Below, one piece after another: positions 1-7,396 of a stretch of 36,790 nt of DNA; position 1 is the first letter of the stretch; every line of letters starts with the position of its first letter. A model generated the notes under the pieces. The model made no database searches, had not been told where the DNA came from, and worked only from the letters and a program-made list of their open reading frames with translations. Both the position numbers and the translations under genes were made by a program. Source of the DNA: JBAXQQ01 sp037131695 (GTDB lineage Bacteria > Armatimonadota > Hebobacteria > CAIYQO01); the NCBI GenBank assembly GCA_964638715.1, contig CAZWZF010000050.1, forward strand, positions 1 to 36,790. The letters run 5' to 3'.

Positions 1-1
1 G

Positions 2-526
2 GAAATGATAGAAGAGTGCCGTGCGGTGTCACCCGATTTATGCAAAATAGTAATCGGCGTTGACCCGGCTGTAACCAATGGTACCGGCAGCGCGGAAACC
101 GGAATAATAATCGCCGGGTCAGGCGAAGACGGCAATGTATATATCATCGACGATATGACCTGCAGCGGGTCGCCGCTGCAATGGGCACAGGTAGTCGAGG
201 ATGCCTATAACCGCTACGAGGCCGACTTCATAACCGCCGAGGTGAATAACGGCGGCGACCTGATAATATCGACGCTGCACACGGTAAACCCGGCATTGCC
301 GGTGCGTCCGGTACGCGCATCCCGTGATAAATACACCCGCGCACAGCCAGTAGCGGCATTATTTGAAAAAGGCCGGGTGAAATTAGCCGGCACTTTTCCC
401 GCGCTGGAAGACCAGATGTGCGAATGGGTGCCTGGTTCCACCTCGCCAGACAGATTAGATGCCATGGTATGGGCAGTGTCATCCCTGTTGATAAACCCGC
501 AAGGGAAGATGGTGATAAATATTTGA
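2..526 (+). CDS. Phage-type terminase large subunit, C-terminal nuclease domain (partial)
   Basis: The reading frame is open to the left edge, so the N-terminal ATPase part lies outside or is lost; an ATG at 5 is probably internal. The visible 173 residues match the RNase H-like nuclease domain of terminase large subunits, which cut concatemeric phage DNA during packaging. Diagnostic pieces are the first acidic strand IGVDPA (about residues 17-22), a TGIIIAG strand, AEVNNGGD in the middle, a conserved DKYTRAQPV segment and the C-terminal SPDRLDAMVWA with its acidic residue. It resembles the terminases of gene transfer agents and related prophages. No other phage gene follows on the right, so this may be the edge of a prophage or a lone remnant. 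The family call is confident; whether the gene is functional cannot be seen. Confidence 0.8.
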   Translation, partial: EMIEECRAVSPDLCKIVIGVDPAVTNGTGSAETGIIIAGSGEDGNVYIIDDMTCSGSPLQWAQVVEDAYNRYEADFITAEVNNGGDLIISTLHTVNPALPVRPVRASRDKYTRAQPVAALFEKGRVKLAGTFPALEDQMCEWVPGSTSPDRLDAMVWAVSSLLINPQGKMVINI

Positions 527-579
527 AGCACCGAGTCAATTGTAATACTTATTTTCTGAATTAGATATACGCCTAAAAG

Positions 580-651
580 CCCCTCCCCGACAGGAGAGGG
601 GAAGAACGACTTTCAGGGACTGACACCGAGTGGCGAAGCCGCGAGAGTGTC
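580..651. repeat. Two small hairpins downstream of the terminase fragment
   Basis: CCCCTC (580-585) pairs with GAGGGG (596-601). A second dyad has GACAC (622-626) pairing with GTGTC (647-651) around a GGC/GCC inner stem. Neither is followed by a clear T-run. They may be degenerate repeat units or weak terminators. No gene is visible between 527 and 911. Confidence 0.4.
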
Positions 652-731
652 TGTACCATCGGGTTTTGAAAAAGCCTCTACGATTTAGATATTTTTTTAA
701 TGTTGGTTTATATATGATTGTTAAAAAATAT

Positions 732-877
732 AGTCACCGTTTGGAAAGGGACGCAAGTCCGGCGGATATTCCAGGAATCTATCATTTTTATCACTCACCA
801 ATCAGGAGATTGGCGTTCCCATAGAGATAATAATGATGTAATCGAGCCGGACTCGCGTCCCTTTCCAAACGGTGACT
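732..877. repeat. 146-bp nested palindromic element
   Basis: A 32-nt arm (732-763, beginning AGTCACCGTTTGG) is repeated in inverse orientation at 846-877 with one mismatch; the arms are separated by 82 nt. The spacer carries its own hairpin (CCAATC, a short loop, GATTGG, near 800-812), and the sequences flanking that hairpin are also loosely complementary, so the whole unit could fold into one long stem. It encodes no convincing protein. A MITE or a palindromic intergenic repeat is the likeliest nature; the transposon family is unknown. Confidence 0.65.
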
Positions 878-911
878 GAATTTTAATAACCTATTTTATT
901 AGATTTGCAAC

Positions 912-2129
912 TCACGAAACTTCCGGCACTTCCTCTATCATCTCTTCGGGGATTTTCTTCTTCTTTTCCTTCTTTATTTTTTCCGGCTTTATCTTTCGGC
1001 GTTTTTCCTTCTCGGCAAATTGCGGATACAGCCGCAGCAGGTTGCCATACGCCAGTGACAATGCGGTGAAGGTGAATACCAACATGAGGAATAGTGATAG
1101 TGCCAGGTCGTAATATTTATTTGATAACAGGCTTTTGCTTGTTGACTCGGGTATAATAAATCCTATTGCGATAAGCGTGGGATTGCCCATTAATGTTAAT
1201 CTCATAAACTTTTCTTCGTCCATGCCTGACATAAAAGTATTGGCGGGGAGCGAAGAATATCTATAAGATCTTCCCGAAGTTTGGGCAATATCTACCTGGT
1301 GTTTTACATACAGCATGCCTGAGAAAACAGTTAAAGTTATAGTCATGAAGATTGCTAATTGTATGAAAAGCGTGCCCGGTTTTTTGCGGAAAAATGTGAC
1401 TATTGCCAGCACCACGCTGCTGGGGATATACGATATCACCATCGCCGCGATGAAACACAGCACCAGAAACAGGTAATCCGGTATTGATGACGCGTTATTC
1501 ATGGGATTTTCTTTCGCTCTCAGCATATCCATGTATAATCCCGGCAGCGCCATCATGGCTCCTGATAAGGCTATCTGCACGAAAAATGTGAATATCACAA
1601 TGGTTATCGACCATGACGCCGCCACATTGCTCTTTGGCGCGCGGGAAGACGCGTAAACGCCGATGGCGCTGCACAGCAAAACCAGTAGAATGAGGAAAAC
1701 CTGCATCAGAATGAAGTCAAGCCAGGATACCCCGCCCAGGATAAATGCTACAGCGGTAATGGGGATAATCGACATCCACAGCAATATCAGGTAGCCGGCG
1801 GAACCAAGATATTTGCCCATTAGTATATTCCATGGAGAAAGGTGGGTGACCAGCAGAAAGTCCAGCGTTTGCCGTTCGCGTTCAAGAGATATTACGTTAC
1901 AGCTTAGTGTTGGTCCAATCAGCGCAATCAGAATCATTTCGGTTAATGATATGCTGATAAATGTCTTACTGCCCAAATCACTGCTGAAATCCCAATTAGC
2001 ATCTGCTACAATCGCGATTACCACTAACGCCGCGATGGCGACAAACACCCCTATCATCACCGGCGCCACCTTGCCGCGCATGCGGGTGCGAATCTCTTTT
2101 ATCAGGGTCGGCATACCAATAGCTTTCAT
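912..2129 (-). CDS. ABC-2 type transporter permease (second of a pair)
   Basis: A polytopic membrane protein of about 405 residues. It has the ABC-2 permease signature: a short N-terminal cytoplasmic stretch (LIKEIRTRMRGK), a first membrane span, then the amphipathic coupling segment ERERQTLDFLLVTHLS followed by more hydrophobic spans. The C-terminus is an unusual lysine/glutamate-rich cytoplasmic tail (KEKRRKIKPEKIKKEKKKK). I start at 2129 rather than at the longer in-frame start at 2186, because AGGAG lies about 10 nt upstream of this ATG and the start then falls 13 nt after the preceding gene's stop. It probably pairs with the permease at 2143-3219, but no ATP-binding partner gene is in view. 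Substrate unknown. Confidence 0.75.
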   Translation of the reverse strand: MKAIGMPTLIKEIRTRMRGKVAPVMIGVFVAIAALVVIAIVADANWDFSSDLGSKTFISISLTEMILIALIGPTLSCNVISLERERQTLDFLLVTHLSPWNILMGKYLGSAGYLILLWMSIIPITAVAFILGGVSWLDFILMQVFLILLVLLCSAIGVYASSRAPKSNVAASWSITIVIFTFFVQIALSGAMMALPGLYMDMLRAKENPMNNASSIPDYLFLVLCFIAAMVISYIPSSVVLAIVTFFRKKPGTLFIQLAIFMTITLTVFSGMLYVKHQVDIAQTSGRSYRYSSLPANTFMSGMDEEKFMRLTLMGNPTLIAIGFIIPESTSKSLLSNKYYDLALSLFLMLVFTFTALSLAYGNLLRLYPQFAEKEKRRKIKPEKIKKEKKKKIPEEMIEEVPEVS

Positions 2130-2142
2130 CTCTGTAAATCTC

Positions 2143-3219
2143 CTAAACTTTACCCCATCGTAACACATCCAACCGGCGTGCCGCAAGGTATAATATAGCG
2201 AATGAAATTATTAGAGCGGCAGCGATATAAATTGCAACATCGGTATATAATGTAGACTTTACGGAGTATGCCTGAGTATATAATAAATCAGGACAAGAGG
2301 CTTTTATGAAAAATTCAATCGGATTTAACCAGGGAACTGCTTTATCATCGGGTGTATCAATAATTTGTTGTAATATGAAGAATAAAAATGCCATTACACC
2401 CGCAACAGATACAATAATGTAAGATTTCCAACTTTCCACCTTGCGCCGCACTATGAAATAAAATTCTGCAATCATAAATCCTACAAAAATCAATAATGGT
2501 ATCAACGATATGCCGACACCGATAAAATCATCGTAAATATTAGGATAACTACCATAAAAAATATCATTATAAACAGTACCTCTGGTGAAGAATGACGGCA
2601 AGATAAAAAATAGCATTAAAATAGTGATATACGACCAGACAATAGCCGGGCCGGTCTTTTTAATTCGGACTGATAAATATATGCAAATGGCGGAAAGTTT
2701 TACGATATTTACAATGATTATCAATACCGCAATTAAAAACTCTTCAAACGACACACCGCCGGTATATGAAATTAGTATTGCCAGCACTGGTATAGTAGAG
2801 ATAAAAAAGATCAGGTATATACCGACCGATGATAATAATTTGCCGATGACAAGTTGAAAAGATGATAATTTAGTGAGGAAAAAATGATCAATATTCTCTT
2901 TTTCTTTCTCTTCTATTATCACGTTGGCGGTGCGCGCCGGCAGCAGAATGAGAATGACTAATTGCACAAAAACAAGACCTGAGAAAAAGTATTGGCGAAT
3001 TACATTGGTATTGTTTGAATAGTAGTTATTGATTGATTGTAATTGATTACCATGAGTATTAAAAGACATAATAATAACCATAATCGCCAAAATGACATTG
3101 GTAATCACCAACATACGGGGAATGTAGACGCCGCGAATTACGCTGCGGTTATCGAAGTTGAATACCGCAAACGACCCGGCAAACAGATCAGCTATCCTCA
3201 TAAAAAATCGCTTCATCAT
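2143..3219 (-). CDS. ABC-2 type transporter permease (first of a pair)
   Basis: A hydrophobic protein of about 358 residues with around six membrane segments. After the first two spans it shows the coupling-helix pattern IEEKEKENIDHFFLTKLSS, the same position and pattern as ERERQTLDFLLVTHLS in the downstream permease. The two genes are therefore paralogous permease halves, transcribed together with a 13-nt gap. The start is uncertain: ATGs at 3219, 3216 and 3201 are all possible and none has a strong ribosome-binding site. The usual ATPase gene of an ABC-2 exporter is missing next to it; upstream lies only repeat DNA. Substrate unknown. Confidence 0.72.
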   Translation of the reverse strand: MMKRFFMRIADLFAGSFAVFNFDNRSVIRGVYIPRMLVITNVILAIMVIIMSFNTHGNQLQSINNYYSNNTNVIRQYFFSGLVFVQLVILILLPARTANVIIEEKEKENIDHFFLTKLSSFQLVIGKLLSSVGIYLIFFISTIPVLAILISYTGGVSFEEFLIAVLIIIVNIVKLSAICIYLSVRIKKTGPAIVWSYITILMLFFILPSFFTRGTVYNDIFYGSYPNIYDDFIGVGISLIPLLIFVGFMIAEFYFIVRRKVESWKSYIIVSVAGVMAFLFFILQQIIDTPDDKAVPWLNPIEFFIKASCPDLLYTQAYSVKSTLYTDVAIYIAAALIISFAILYLAARRLDVLRWGKV

Positions 3220-3289
3220 CTGCGGAATATATTAACATTATTTTAAGGATTATTGAATAGGAGGGGGGTGTTTTTTACATGAATAAATC

Positions 3290-3364
3290 GGGTACAGGCA
3301 CGAATACTGTGATTTCCAGTAATTGGCAGCGGGTTTGTAATCGCAGTATTCAAGCCAGTCCCCT
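3290..3364 (-). repeat. 75-nt hairpin repeat, copy A
   Basis: Read on the minus strand it starts AGGGGACTGGCTT and ends GTGCCTGTACCC. Just inside these ends lies a 13-bp stem with one mismatch (GAATACTGCGATT against AATCACAGTATTC). The two outer ends also pair partly with each other (GGGGACTGGC against GGGTACAGGC). The same ends recur at 3457-3532 and 35019-35093. The shape (imperfect hairpin, conserved ends, scattered copies) is that of REP-like sequences mobilised by RAYT/IS200-like transposases, but no transposase is in this window. Confidence 0.75.
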
Positions 3365-3456
3365 AACACTGCCAATGTTTATTTATTAGACCAGATGCTG
3401 AATTTAAAAATGGTTGGAATTAAGTTAAGGTAACAAATAAAATGTTCGGTTGTACA

Positions 3457-3532
3457 AGGGGACTGGCTTAAATCCGGTAAGTTTAATCCTTGTAATATAA
3501 TACAGTGGAAGTCCGGATTTGTGCCTGTACCC
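3457..3532 (+). repeat. 76-nt hairpin repeat, copy B
   Basis: It has the same outer ends as copy A (AGGGGACTGGCTT and GTGCCTGTACCC) but a different inner stem, AAATCCGG pairing with CCGGATTT, and an unrelated interior. It points opposite to copy A, 92 nt away. Its right end runs directly into the truncated SGNH hydrolase, suggesting that insertion or recombination at this element removed the 5' part of that gene. Confidence 0.72.
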
Positions 3533-3974
3533 GGAAAGCACCGCGGGGTTCCCGGCACCGCGAACTCCTTGCCCGGCGTTGATACGGTGATATACATGAT
3601 GGGTATCAATGATATCATCGGCAAAGGCGCGATAAACTCGGTAAAGACATACAACGATACCGTAAAATCTATCATTGACGGTTGTCACGCCAGCAAGAAA
3701 AAGATATACATCGGTACTATCCCCCCGGCCGGCGGATTCACCGCTTTTGACAAAGACCCGGAAAAAGATACCTTGCGCAAAGATATAAACAAACACCTGG
3801 ATACGCCAGACAAATGGCGCCGATGGCGTAATCGACTTTGACACCGCCCTCGCTGACCCGGATGACGCATCAAAAATGAAAGCAGAATATCAGTCCGACA
3901 AACTGCACCCCAACGACAAAGGCTATCAAAAGATGGCAGAGACGGCGGCGAAGATGTTTAAAATTGACAATTGA
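3521..3974 (+). pseudogene. SGNH/GDSL-family hydrolase, 5'-truncated and frameshifted
   Basis: The frame from 3521 reads through VDTVIYMMGINDIIG, the block III motif (GxND) of SGNH hydrolases, and KKKIYIGTIPPAGG. It then drifts into KWRRWRNRL and stops at 3841. The next frame, from about 3822, continues the family's C-terminus with DGVIDFDTALADPDD and the catalytic D-x-x-H block (SDKLHPNDKGYQ), ending at 3974. A frameshift of one or two bases near 3812-3822 therefore splits the gene. The N-terminal GDSL block with the nucleophile serine is absent; the homology begins right after hairpin repeat copy B. Intact relatives are esterases or lipases, often extracellular. This copy should be non-functional. 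Confidence 0.78.
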
Positions 3975-3993
3975 CGATTGACAATTGACAAGT
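3963..3993. repeat. Low-complexity phrase repeat (attgacaattgac type)
   Basis: Tandem-like units of TTGACAA / TTGACGA directly follow, and overlap, the end of the hydrolase remnant. The same phrase occurs in inverse orientation at 23586-23618. No coding role is visible. Confidence 0.55.
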
Positions 3994-4012
3994 ACAATTT
4001 CACTTCATCTTC

Positions 4013-4041
4013 TTGACGGAGTAGTTGCTATTCTGTAGACT
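4013..4041 (+). promoter_or_regulatory. Putative sigma-70 promoter of the cobU riboswitch leader
   Basis: TTGACG (4013-4018), a 17-nt spacer and TAGACT (4036-4041, preceded by TG) lie just upstream of the cobalamin riboswitch. The match is good at -35 and fair at -10. Confidence 0.5.
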
Positions 4042-4050
4042 TATACAACA

Positions 4051-4190
4051 TTAATCATTGAGATTGGGAAGCTGGTGAAAATCCGGCACTGCCCCGCAGC
4101 TGTGAATACAGATTTTATCTGTAAAGTCAGAATACCAAACAATGAATTTGCGAAGTAGCCTCGCGGGAGGGATACAGCGCCGGTCCTGAT
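4051..4190 (+). promoter_or_regulatory. Cobalamin riboswitch (compact form) controlling cobU
   Basis: The conserved core GGGAAGCTGGTGAAAATCC, then CACTGCCCCGCAGCTGTGA, is the hallmark of the cobalamin aptamer. The B12 box AGTCAGAATACC is at 4125-4136, and CATTG (4056-4060) can pair with CAATG (4139-4143) to close the P1 stem. The region between core and B12 box is very short, with only a small ACAGAT/ATCTGT hairpin. The aptamer is therefore a compact variant compared with the three others in the window. The segment after P1 (about 4150-4190) leads into the terminator. Binding of a cobalamin should shut off cobU and probably the genes downstream. Confidence 0.88.
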
Positions 4191-4201
4191 AATTTATTAT
4201 T

Positions 4202-4244
4202 AACGACCCCAGCTATATCACAATTGGCTGGGGTCGTTTTTTTT
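4202..4244 (+). terminator. Intrinsic terminator, riboswitch expression platform for cobU
   Basis: A 12-bp stem, AACGACCCCAGC (4202-4213) with GCTGGGGTCGTT (4227-4238), is followed by a run of T to 4244. It lies between the cobalamin aptamer and the cobU start, as expected for a transcriptional OFF switch. Confidence 0.9.
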
Positions 4245-4261
4245 GCAGGGGATGACGATAA

Positions 4262-4786
4262 ATGTCACAAATGATATTGATTTTGGGCGGTGCGCGCAGC
4301 GGTAAAAGTACTTACGCAGAACAGTTGGCGGCTTCTTATAAGTCGGTAACATATCTCGCCACTGCGCAGGCGTTTGACGAAGAAATGGCGGCGCGAATCG
4401 CCAAACATCAGGCAGACCGACCGGCGAACTGGCGTACCGTAGAGTGCCCGTTTGACCCCGCTAACGCGATTCGCGGCAACGCCACAGATACTGATTGTTA
4501 TCTGCTGGATTGCATGACTTTGTTTGTCAGCAATATCATACTGCGCGATGAAAATAGTGCAGATGACAACGTAAAAAATGCTGTGAACGACATCATAGCG
4601 GCTTACCGGGAAGCTGGAAAAGACCTGATAATCGTATCCAATGAAGTCGGCCTGGGACTGGTTCCCGAATACCCGCTGGGACGTATTTACCGTGATTGCC
4701 TGGGCCGGACAAATCAACAATTGGCAGCAGCAGCAGACAAGGTATTATTTCTAATCGCCGGATTGCCGGTGAATGTTAAGGGATAG
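4262..4786 (+). CDS. cobU: Adenosylcobinamide kinase / adenosylcobinamide-phosphate guanylyltransferase
   Basis: CobU phosphorylates the aminopropanol arm of adenosylcobinamide and then transfers GMP to give AdoCbi-GDP, in the cytoplasm. At 174 residues it has the normal family length. The P-loop GGARSGKS is at residues 9-16. The segment AKHQADRPANW contains His49, the equivalent of the guanylylated histidine. The family's C-terminal motif NEVGLGLVPEYPLGRIYRD, then GRTNQQLA, is intact. It is the first gene after a cobalamin riboswitch and terminator and is followed by cobT, cobS and cobC on the same strand, so it is the first step of a nucleotide-loop assembly operon. The ATG at 4262 is used; an ATG three codons later would also work. 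Confidence 0.95.
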   Translation: MSQMILILGGARSGKSTYAEQLAASYKSVTYLATAQAFDEEMAARIAKHQADRPANWRTVECPFDPANAIRGNATDTDCYLLDCMTLFVSNIILRDENSADDNVKNAVNDIIAAYREAGKDLIIVSNEVGLGLVPEYPLGRIYRDCLGRTNQQLAAAADKVLFLIAGLPVNVKG

Positions 4787-4858
4787 TTTATAGTTTTCGG
4801 TTTTTAGTTTTCAGTAAAGGTATCTAATTACACCCTGAAAACTGAAAACTTAACACTT
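4786..4858. repeat. Low-complexity inverted phrase repeat (gttttcag type) between cobU and cobT
   Basis: Units of AGTTTTCGG and AGTTTTCAG on the left are mirrored by CTGAAAACTGAAAAC on the right, followed by two CTTAACA units. The region can form a loose A/T-rich stem. It ends just before the AGGAG ribosome-binding site of cobT. Confidence 0.5.
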
Positions 4859-4880
4859 AACACTAAAAAAAGGAGACATC

Positions 4881-5939
4881 ATGGCTAATTTACAAGCCAC
4901 CATAAAAAAAATCCAACCTCTTGATATTATGGCAATGACCATTGCAGAGGAACGACAGGGAACATTGACAAAACCGCCCCTGGCATTGGGCAGGTTGGAA
5001 CATATCTCTATCCAGCTTGCGGGTATTACCGGCAAGACTTTACCGTCTTTTGAAAATAAAGTTATCGCAGTAATGGCGGGCGACCATGGCGTAGTAGCCG
5101 AAGGTGTCAGCGCGTTTCCGGCGGAAGTAACCCCACAGATGGTATATAACTTTTTGGCGGGCGGCGCGGCAATTAATGTGCTGGGACGTCATGTTGGCGC
5201 CCGGGTTTTAGTTACCGATGTTGGGGTCGCGTCTGATTTATCCGTTGCTGTTGGCGTGCGCAACAAAAAAGTCCGTATGGGCACGGCAAATATGGCGGTT
5301 GGGCCGGCAATGACCCGCAAAGAAGCAATACAGGCATTTGAAGTCGGGATAGAACTGGTTGAGGAAGAGATTAAGAACGGCCTTGATATCATCGCGACCG
5401 GCGAGATGGGCATCGGCAATACCACCCCGAGTTCTGCGATTATTGCCGCTTTCACTGGCTTGCCGGTGGTACAAGTCACCGGCAAAGGTACCGGCATTAC
5501 CGACAGCGCCTTGGCACTGAAATGCCAGGTTATTGAGAAAGCACTGGCACTGAACAAACCGGATGCCAGCGACCCGATTGATGTAATGGCGAAAGTCGGC
5601 GGATTGGAAATCGCCGCAATGGCTGGCGTAATGCTGGCGGCAGCAGCGCATCGTATCCCGGTGGTGATGGATGGTTTCATCTCCGGCGCTGCCGCTCTCA
5701 CCGCTTATCGGCTGTGCCCGAATGTTCGCGGGTATATCCTGCCCAGCCACATGTCTGTGGAGATCGGTCATAAGGCAGTATTCAACGAACTGGGATTATC
5801 CCCGTTGTTCGACCTTGATATGCGGTTAGGCGAAGGAACCGGCGCGGCATTGGCGATGAGTATTATTGATGCTGCCGCAAAAATTCTTGCGGAAATGGCG
5901 ACTTTTGAAAGCGCCGGCGTTTCCAGCGATAAAGCGTAA
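4881..5939 (+). CDS. cobT: Nicotinate-nucleotide--dimethylbenzimidazole phosphoribosyltransferase
   Basis: CobT transfers phosphoribose from nicotinate mononucleotide to the lower-ligand base, giving alpha-ribazole phosphate. The 352-residue product has the usual length. Visible signatures are GDHGVVAEGVSAFP (about residues 68-81), EMGIGNTTPSSA in the middle and LGEGTGAALAM near the end, with Glu318 in the position of the catalytic base. The start is supported by AGGAG six nt upstream. It lies 95 nt after cobU across an AT-rich repeat and 5 nt before cobS. With bzaF nearby, the likely substrate is 5-hydroxybenzimidazole or a methylated derivative as much as DMB; that is inferred from context. 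Confidence 0.95.
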   Translation: MANLQATIKKIQPLDIMAMTIAEERQGTLTKPPLALGRLEHISIQLAGITGKTLPSFENKVIAVMAGDHGVVAEGVSAFPAEVTPQMVYNFLAGGAAINVLGRHVGARVLVTDVGVASDLSVAVGVRNKKVRMGTANMAVGPAMTRKEAIQAFEVGIELVEEEIKNGLDIIATGEMGIGNTTPSSAIIAAFTGLPVVQVTGKGTGITDSALALKCQVIEKALALNKPDASDPIDVMAKVGGLEIAAMAGVMLAAAAHRIPVVMDGFISGAAALTAYRLCPNVRGYILPSHMSVEIGHKAVFNELGLSPLFDLDMRLGEGTGAALAMSIIDAAAKILAEMATFESAGVSSDKA

Positions 5940-5944
5940 TTAAT

Positions 5945-6748
5945 ATGGCTATACCCCAAACCGAAAAAGAAAACTTACCGCAAGACGGATTTACCGTCTG
6001 CTGGATGCGTTTTGTCTTGGCATTAACCTTCCTTACCCGTATCCCCATACCGATAAAGGGAAAGGTGACGCCAGAAGATATGCGCGCCAGCATGGGGTGG
6101 TATCCGCTTATCGGACTTGGCATGGGGGCAGTTGGATATTATTTATGGTTATGGGGCAATATCATCTTCCCGCCTCTGCTTTCCGCGGCGATGGTGATAG
6201 TATTGCTGGAAATGTTCACCGGCGCTTTGCACCTGGACGGTTTTATGGATACCTGCGACGGTATTGGCAGCGGAGCACCCCGCGAACGCGCGTTGGAGAT
6301 AATGAAAGACAGCCGGGTAGGAGCAATGGGGGCATTTGGCGCGGTGGCATTAATACTGCTGAAAGTCGCCGCACTGGCGGCAATGACCCCGCAGCAAGCC
6401 TTCATTCCCTTCGTATTCGGCTGGATGGCAGCCCGGATAGTGCCGGTGATAAATGTCGCGCTATTTGCCTATGCCCGCCCAACCGGCACTGGCGGCGCAT
6501 TTACAGAAGGTAAATCATACGGAATGTTGATTTGGTCGATAATAACCATGCTAATCGCCGGATTTCTTTATCACCCATACACAACATTCCCCTTCATGCT
6601 GGCAATAATAGCCATAACATTAATCGTCCAAAGCGGAATTGCAAAAAAACTCGGTGGCTTAACCGGCGATGTATACGGCATGGGAATAGAACTGACAGAG
6701 CTGCTGGCACTGATAGCCGGATGCGTATTAGTGAAACTCATGCTGTAA
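5945..6748 (+). CDS. cobS: Adenosylcobinamide-GDP ribazoletransferase (cobalamin synthase)
   Basis: CobS is the integral membrane enzyme that joins AdoCbi-GDP to alpha-ribazole (or its phosphate). The 267-residue product has several hydrophobic spans and the conserved family blocks: an N-terminal FLTRIPIP, the acidic cytoplasmic loop LHLDGFMDTCDGIGSG followed by LEIMKDSRVGAMG (metal and substrate binding), and near the C-terminus GGLTGDVYGMGIELTE. Length and motif order are normal. The start follows the cobT stop by 5 nt, so the two are translated from one message. No strong ribosome-binding site is visible, which fits translational coupling. Confidence 0.95.
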   Translation: MAIPQTEKENLPQDGFTVCWMRFVLALTFLTRIPIPIKGKVTPEDMRASMGWYPLIGLGMGAVGYYLWLWGNIIFPPLLSAAMVIVLLEMFTGALHLDGFMDTCDGIGSGAPRERALEIMKDSRVGAMGAFGAVALILLKVAALAAMTPQQAFIPFVFGWMAARIVPVINVALFAYARPTGTGGAFTEGKSYGMLIWSIITMLIAGFLYHPYTTFPFMLAIIAITLIVQSGIAKKLGGLTGDVYGMGIELTELLALIAGCVLVKLML

Positions 6749-6757
6749 AGGCAAAAA

Positions 6758-7351
6758 ATGGACATCTACCTGATAAGACACGGTGAATCAACTGGGAATA
6801 ATCAGCATCGCTTCATGGGATGGAGCGATTACCCTTTGTCGCCTGCCGGGGAGTTGCAGACGGAAGTCGTTGCTGACCGCCTTGCCAAATTGGGGCCGAT
6901 GCCGGTTATCAGCAGCGATTTGCTGCGCGCGCGGCAGACGGCGATGGCAATAGCCGGTAAATGGGGTGGTGAAATTTCTACGGATAGCCGCTGGCGTGAA
7001 ACGAACTTTGGCGCGTTGGATGACCGTTCATGGGATGATTTAACGAATAACGCGGAATTGTCGGCATTGATGGATAATGACCCGGTGAATACGCCATGGC
7101 CGCAAGGCGAGTCGGCTGCGACGATGGCGAACAGGGTTAATGAGGCATTTCTTGAATTATGCGGCAGCACAGACGAAAGTATCGCAGTGGTAACTCACGG
7201 CGGCCCAATTCACGCGGTAGTTGCCCATTGCCTGCAAATTCCGCCTGAGAAATACTGGACGTTGTCGTTCTCGCACGCAGGTATTACACATATTCAAATA
7301 GTAGATGGCTGGACTTCAATAATAACCGTTAACGATGCTGGTCAGTTATAG
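6758..7351 (+). CDS. cobC: Alpha-ribazole phosphatase (histidine phosphatase family)
   Basis: A 197-residue histidine phosphatase. The catalytic LIRHGES motif is at residues 5-11, the second-arginine segment is LLRARQTAMAIAGKW, the acid/base glutamate region is ETNFGALDD, and the C-terminal histidine lies in VVTHGGPIHAVVAH. In this position (9 nt after cobS) it should remove the 5'-phosphate from alpha-ribazole phosphate or adenosylcobalamin phosphate. AAAGG upstream of the ATG serves as ribosome-binding site. The family is broad (phosphoglycerate mutase-like), so the assignment rests mainly on the operon. Confidence 0.9.
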   Translation: MDIYLIRHGESTGNNQHRFMGWSDYPLSPAGELQTEVVADRLAKLGPMPVISSDLLRARQTAMAIAGKWGGEISTDSRWRETNFGALDDRSWDDLTNNAELSALMDNDPVNTPWPQGESAATMANRVNEAFLELCGSTDESIAVVTHGGPIHAVVAHCLQIPPEKYWTLSFSHAGITHIQIVDGWTSIITVNDAGQL

Positions 7352-7396
7352 GTACGAACCAGGTAGGTATTAACATCCCCTTTTGTCTTGTAATCA

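Noticed and set aside
630..824. 64-codon open frame
   Set aside because: It covers the hairpins and the palindromic element at 732-877; no recognisable domain or ribosome-binding site.
3963..3993. CRISPR-like array
   Set aside because: The units are short, directly abutting and degenerate, with no spacers and no cas genes.
5189..5771. Two frames of about 170 codons antisense to cobT
   Set aside because: They are shadows of a well-supported cobT with no domain resemblance.
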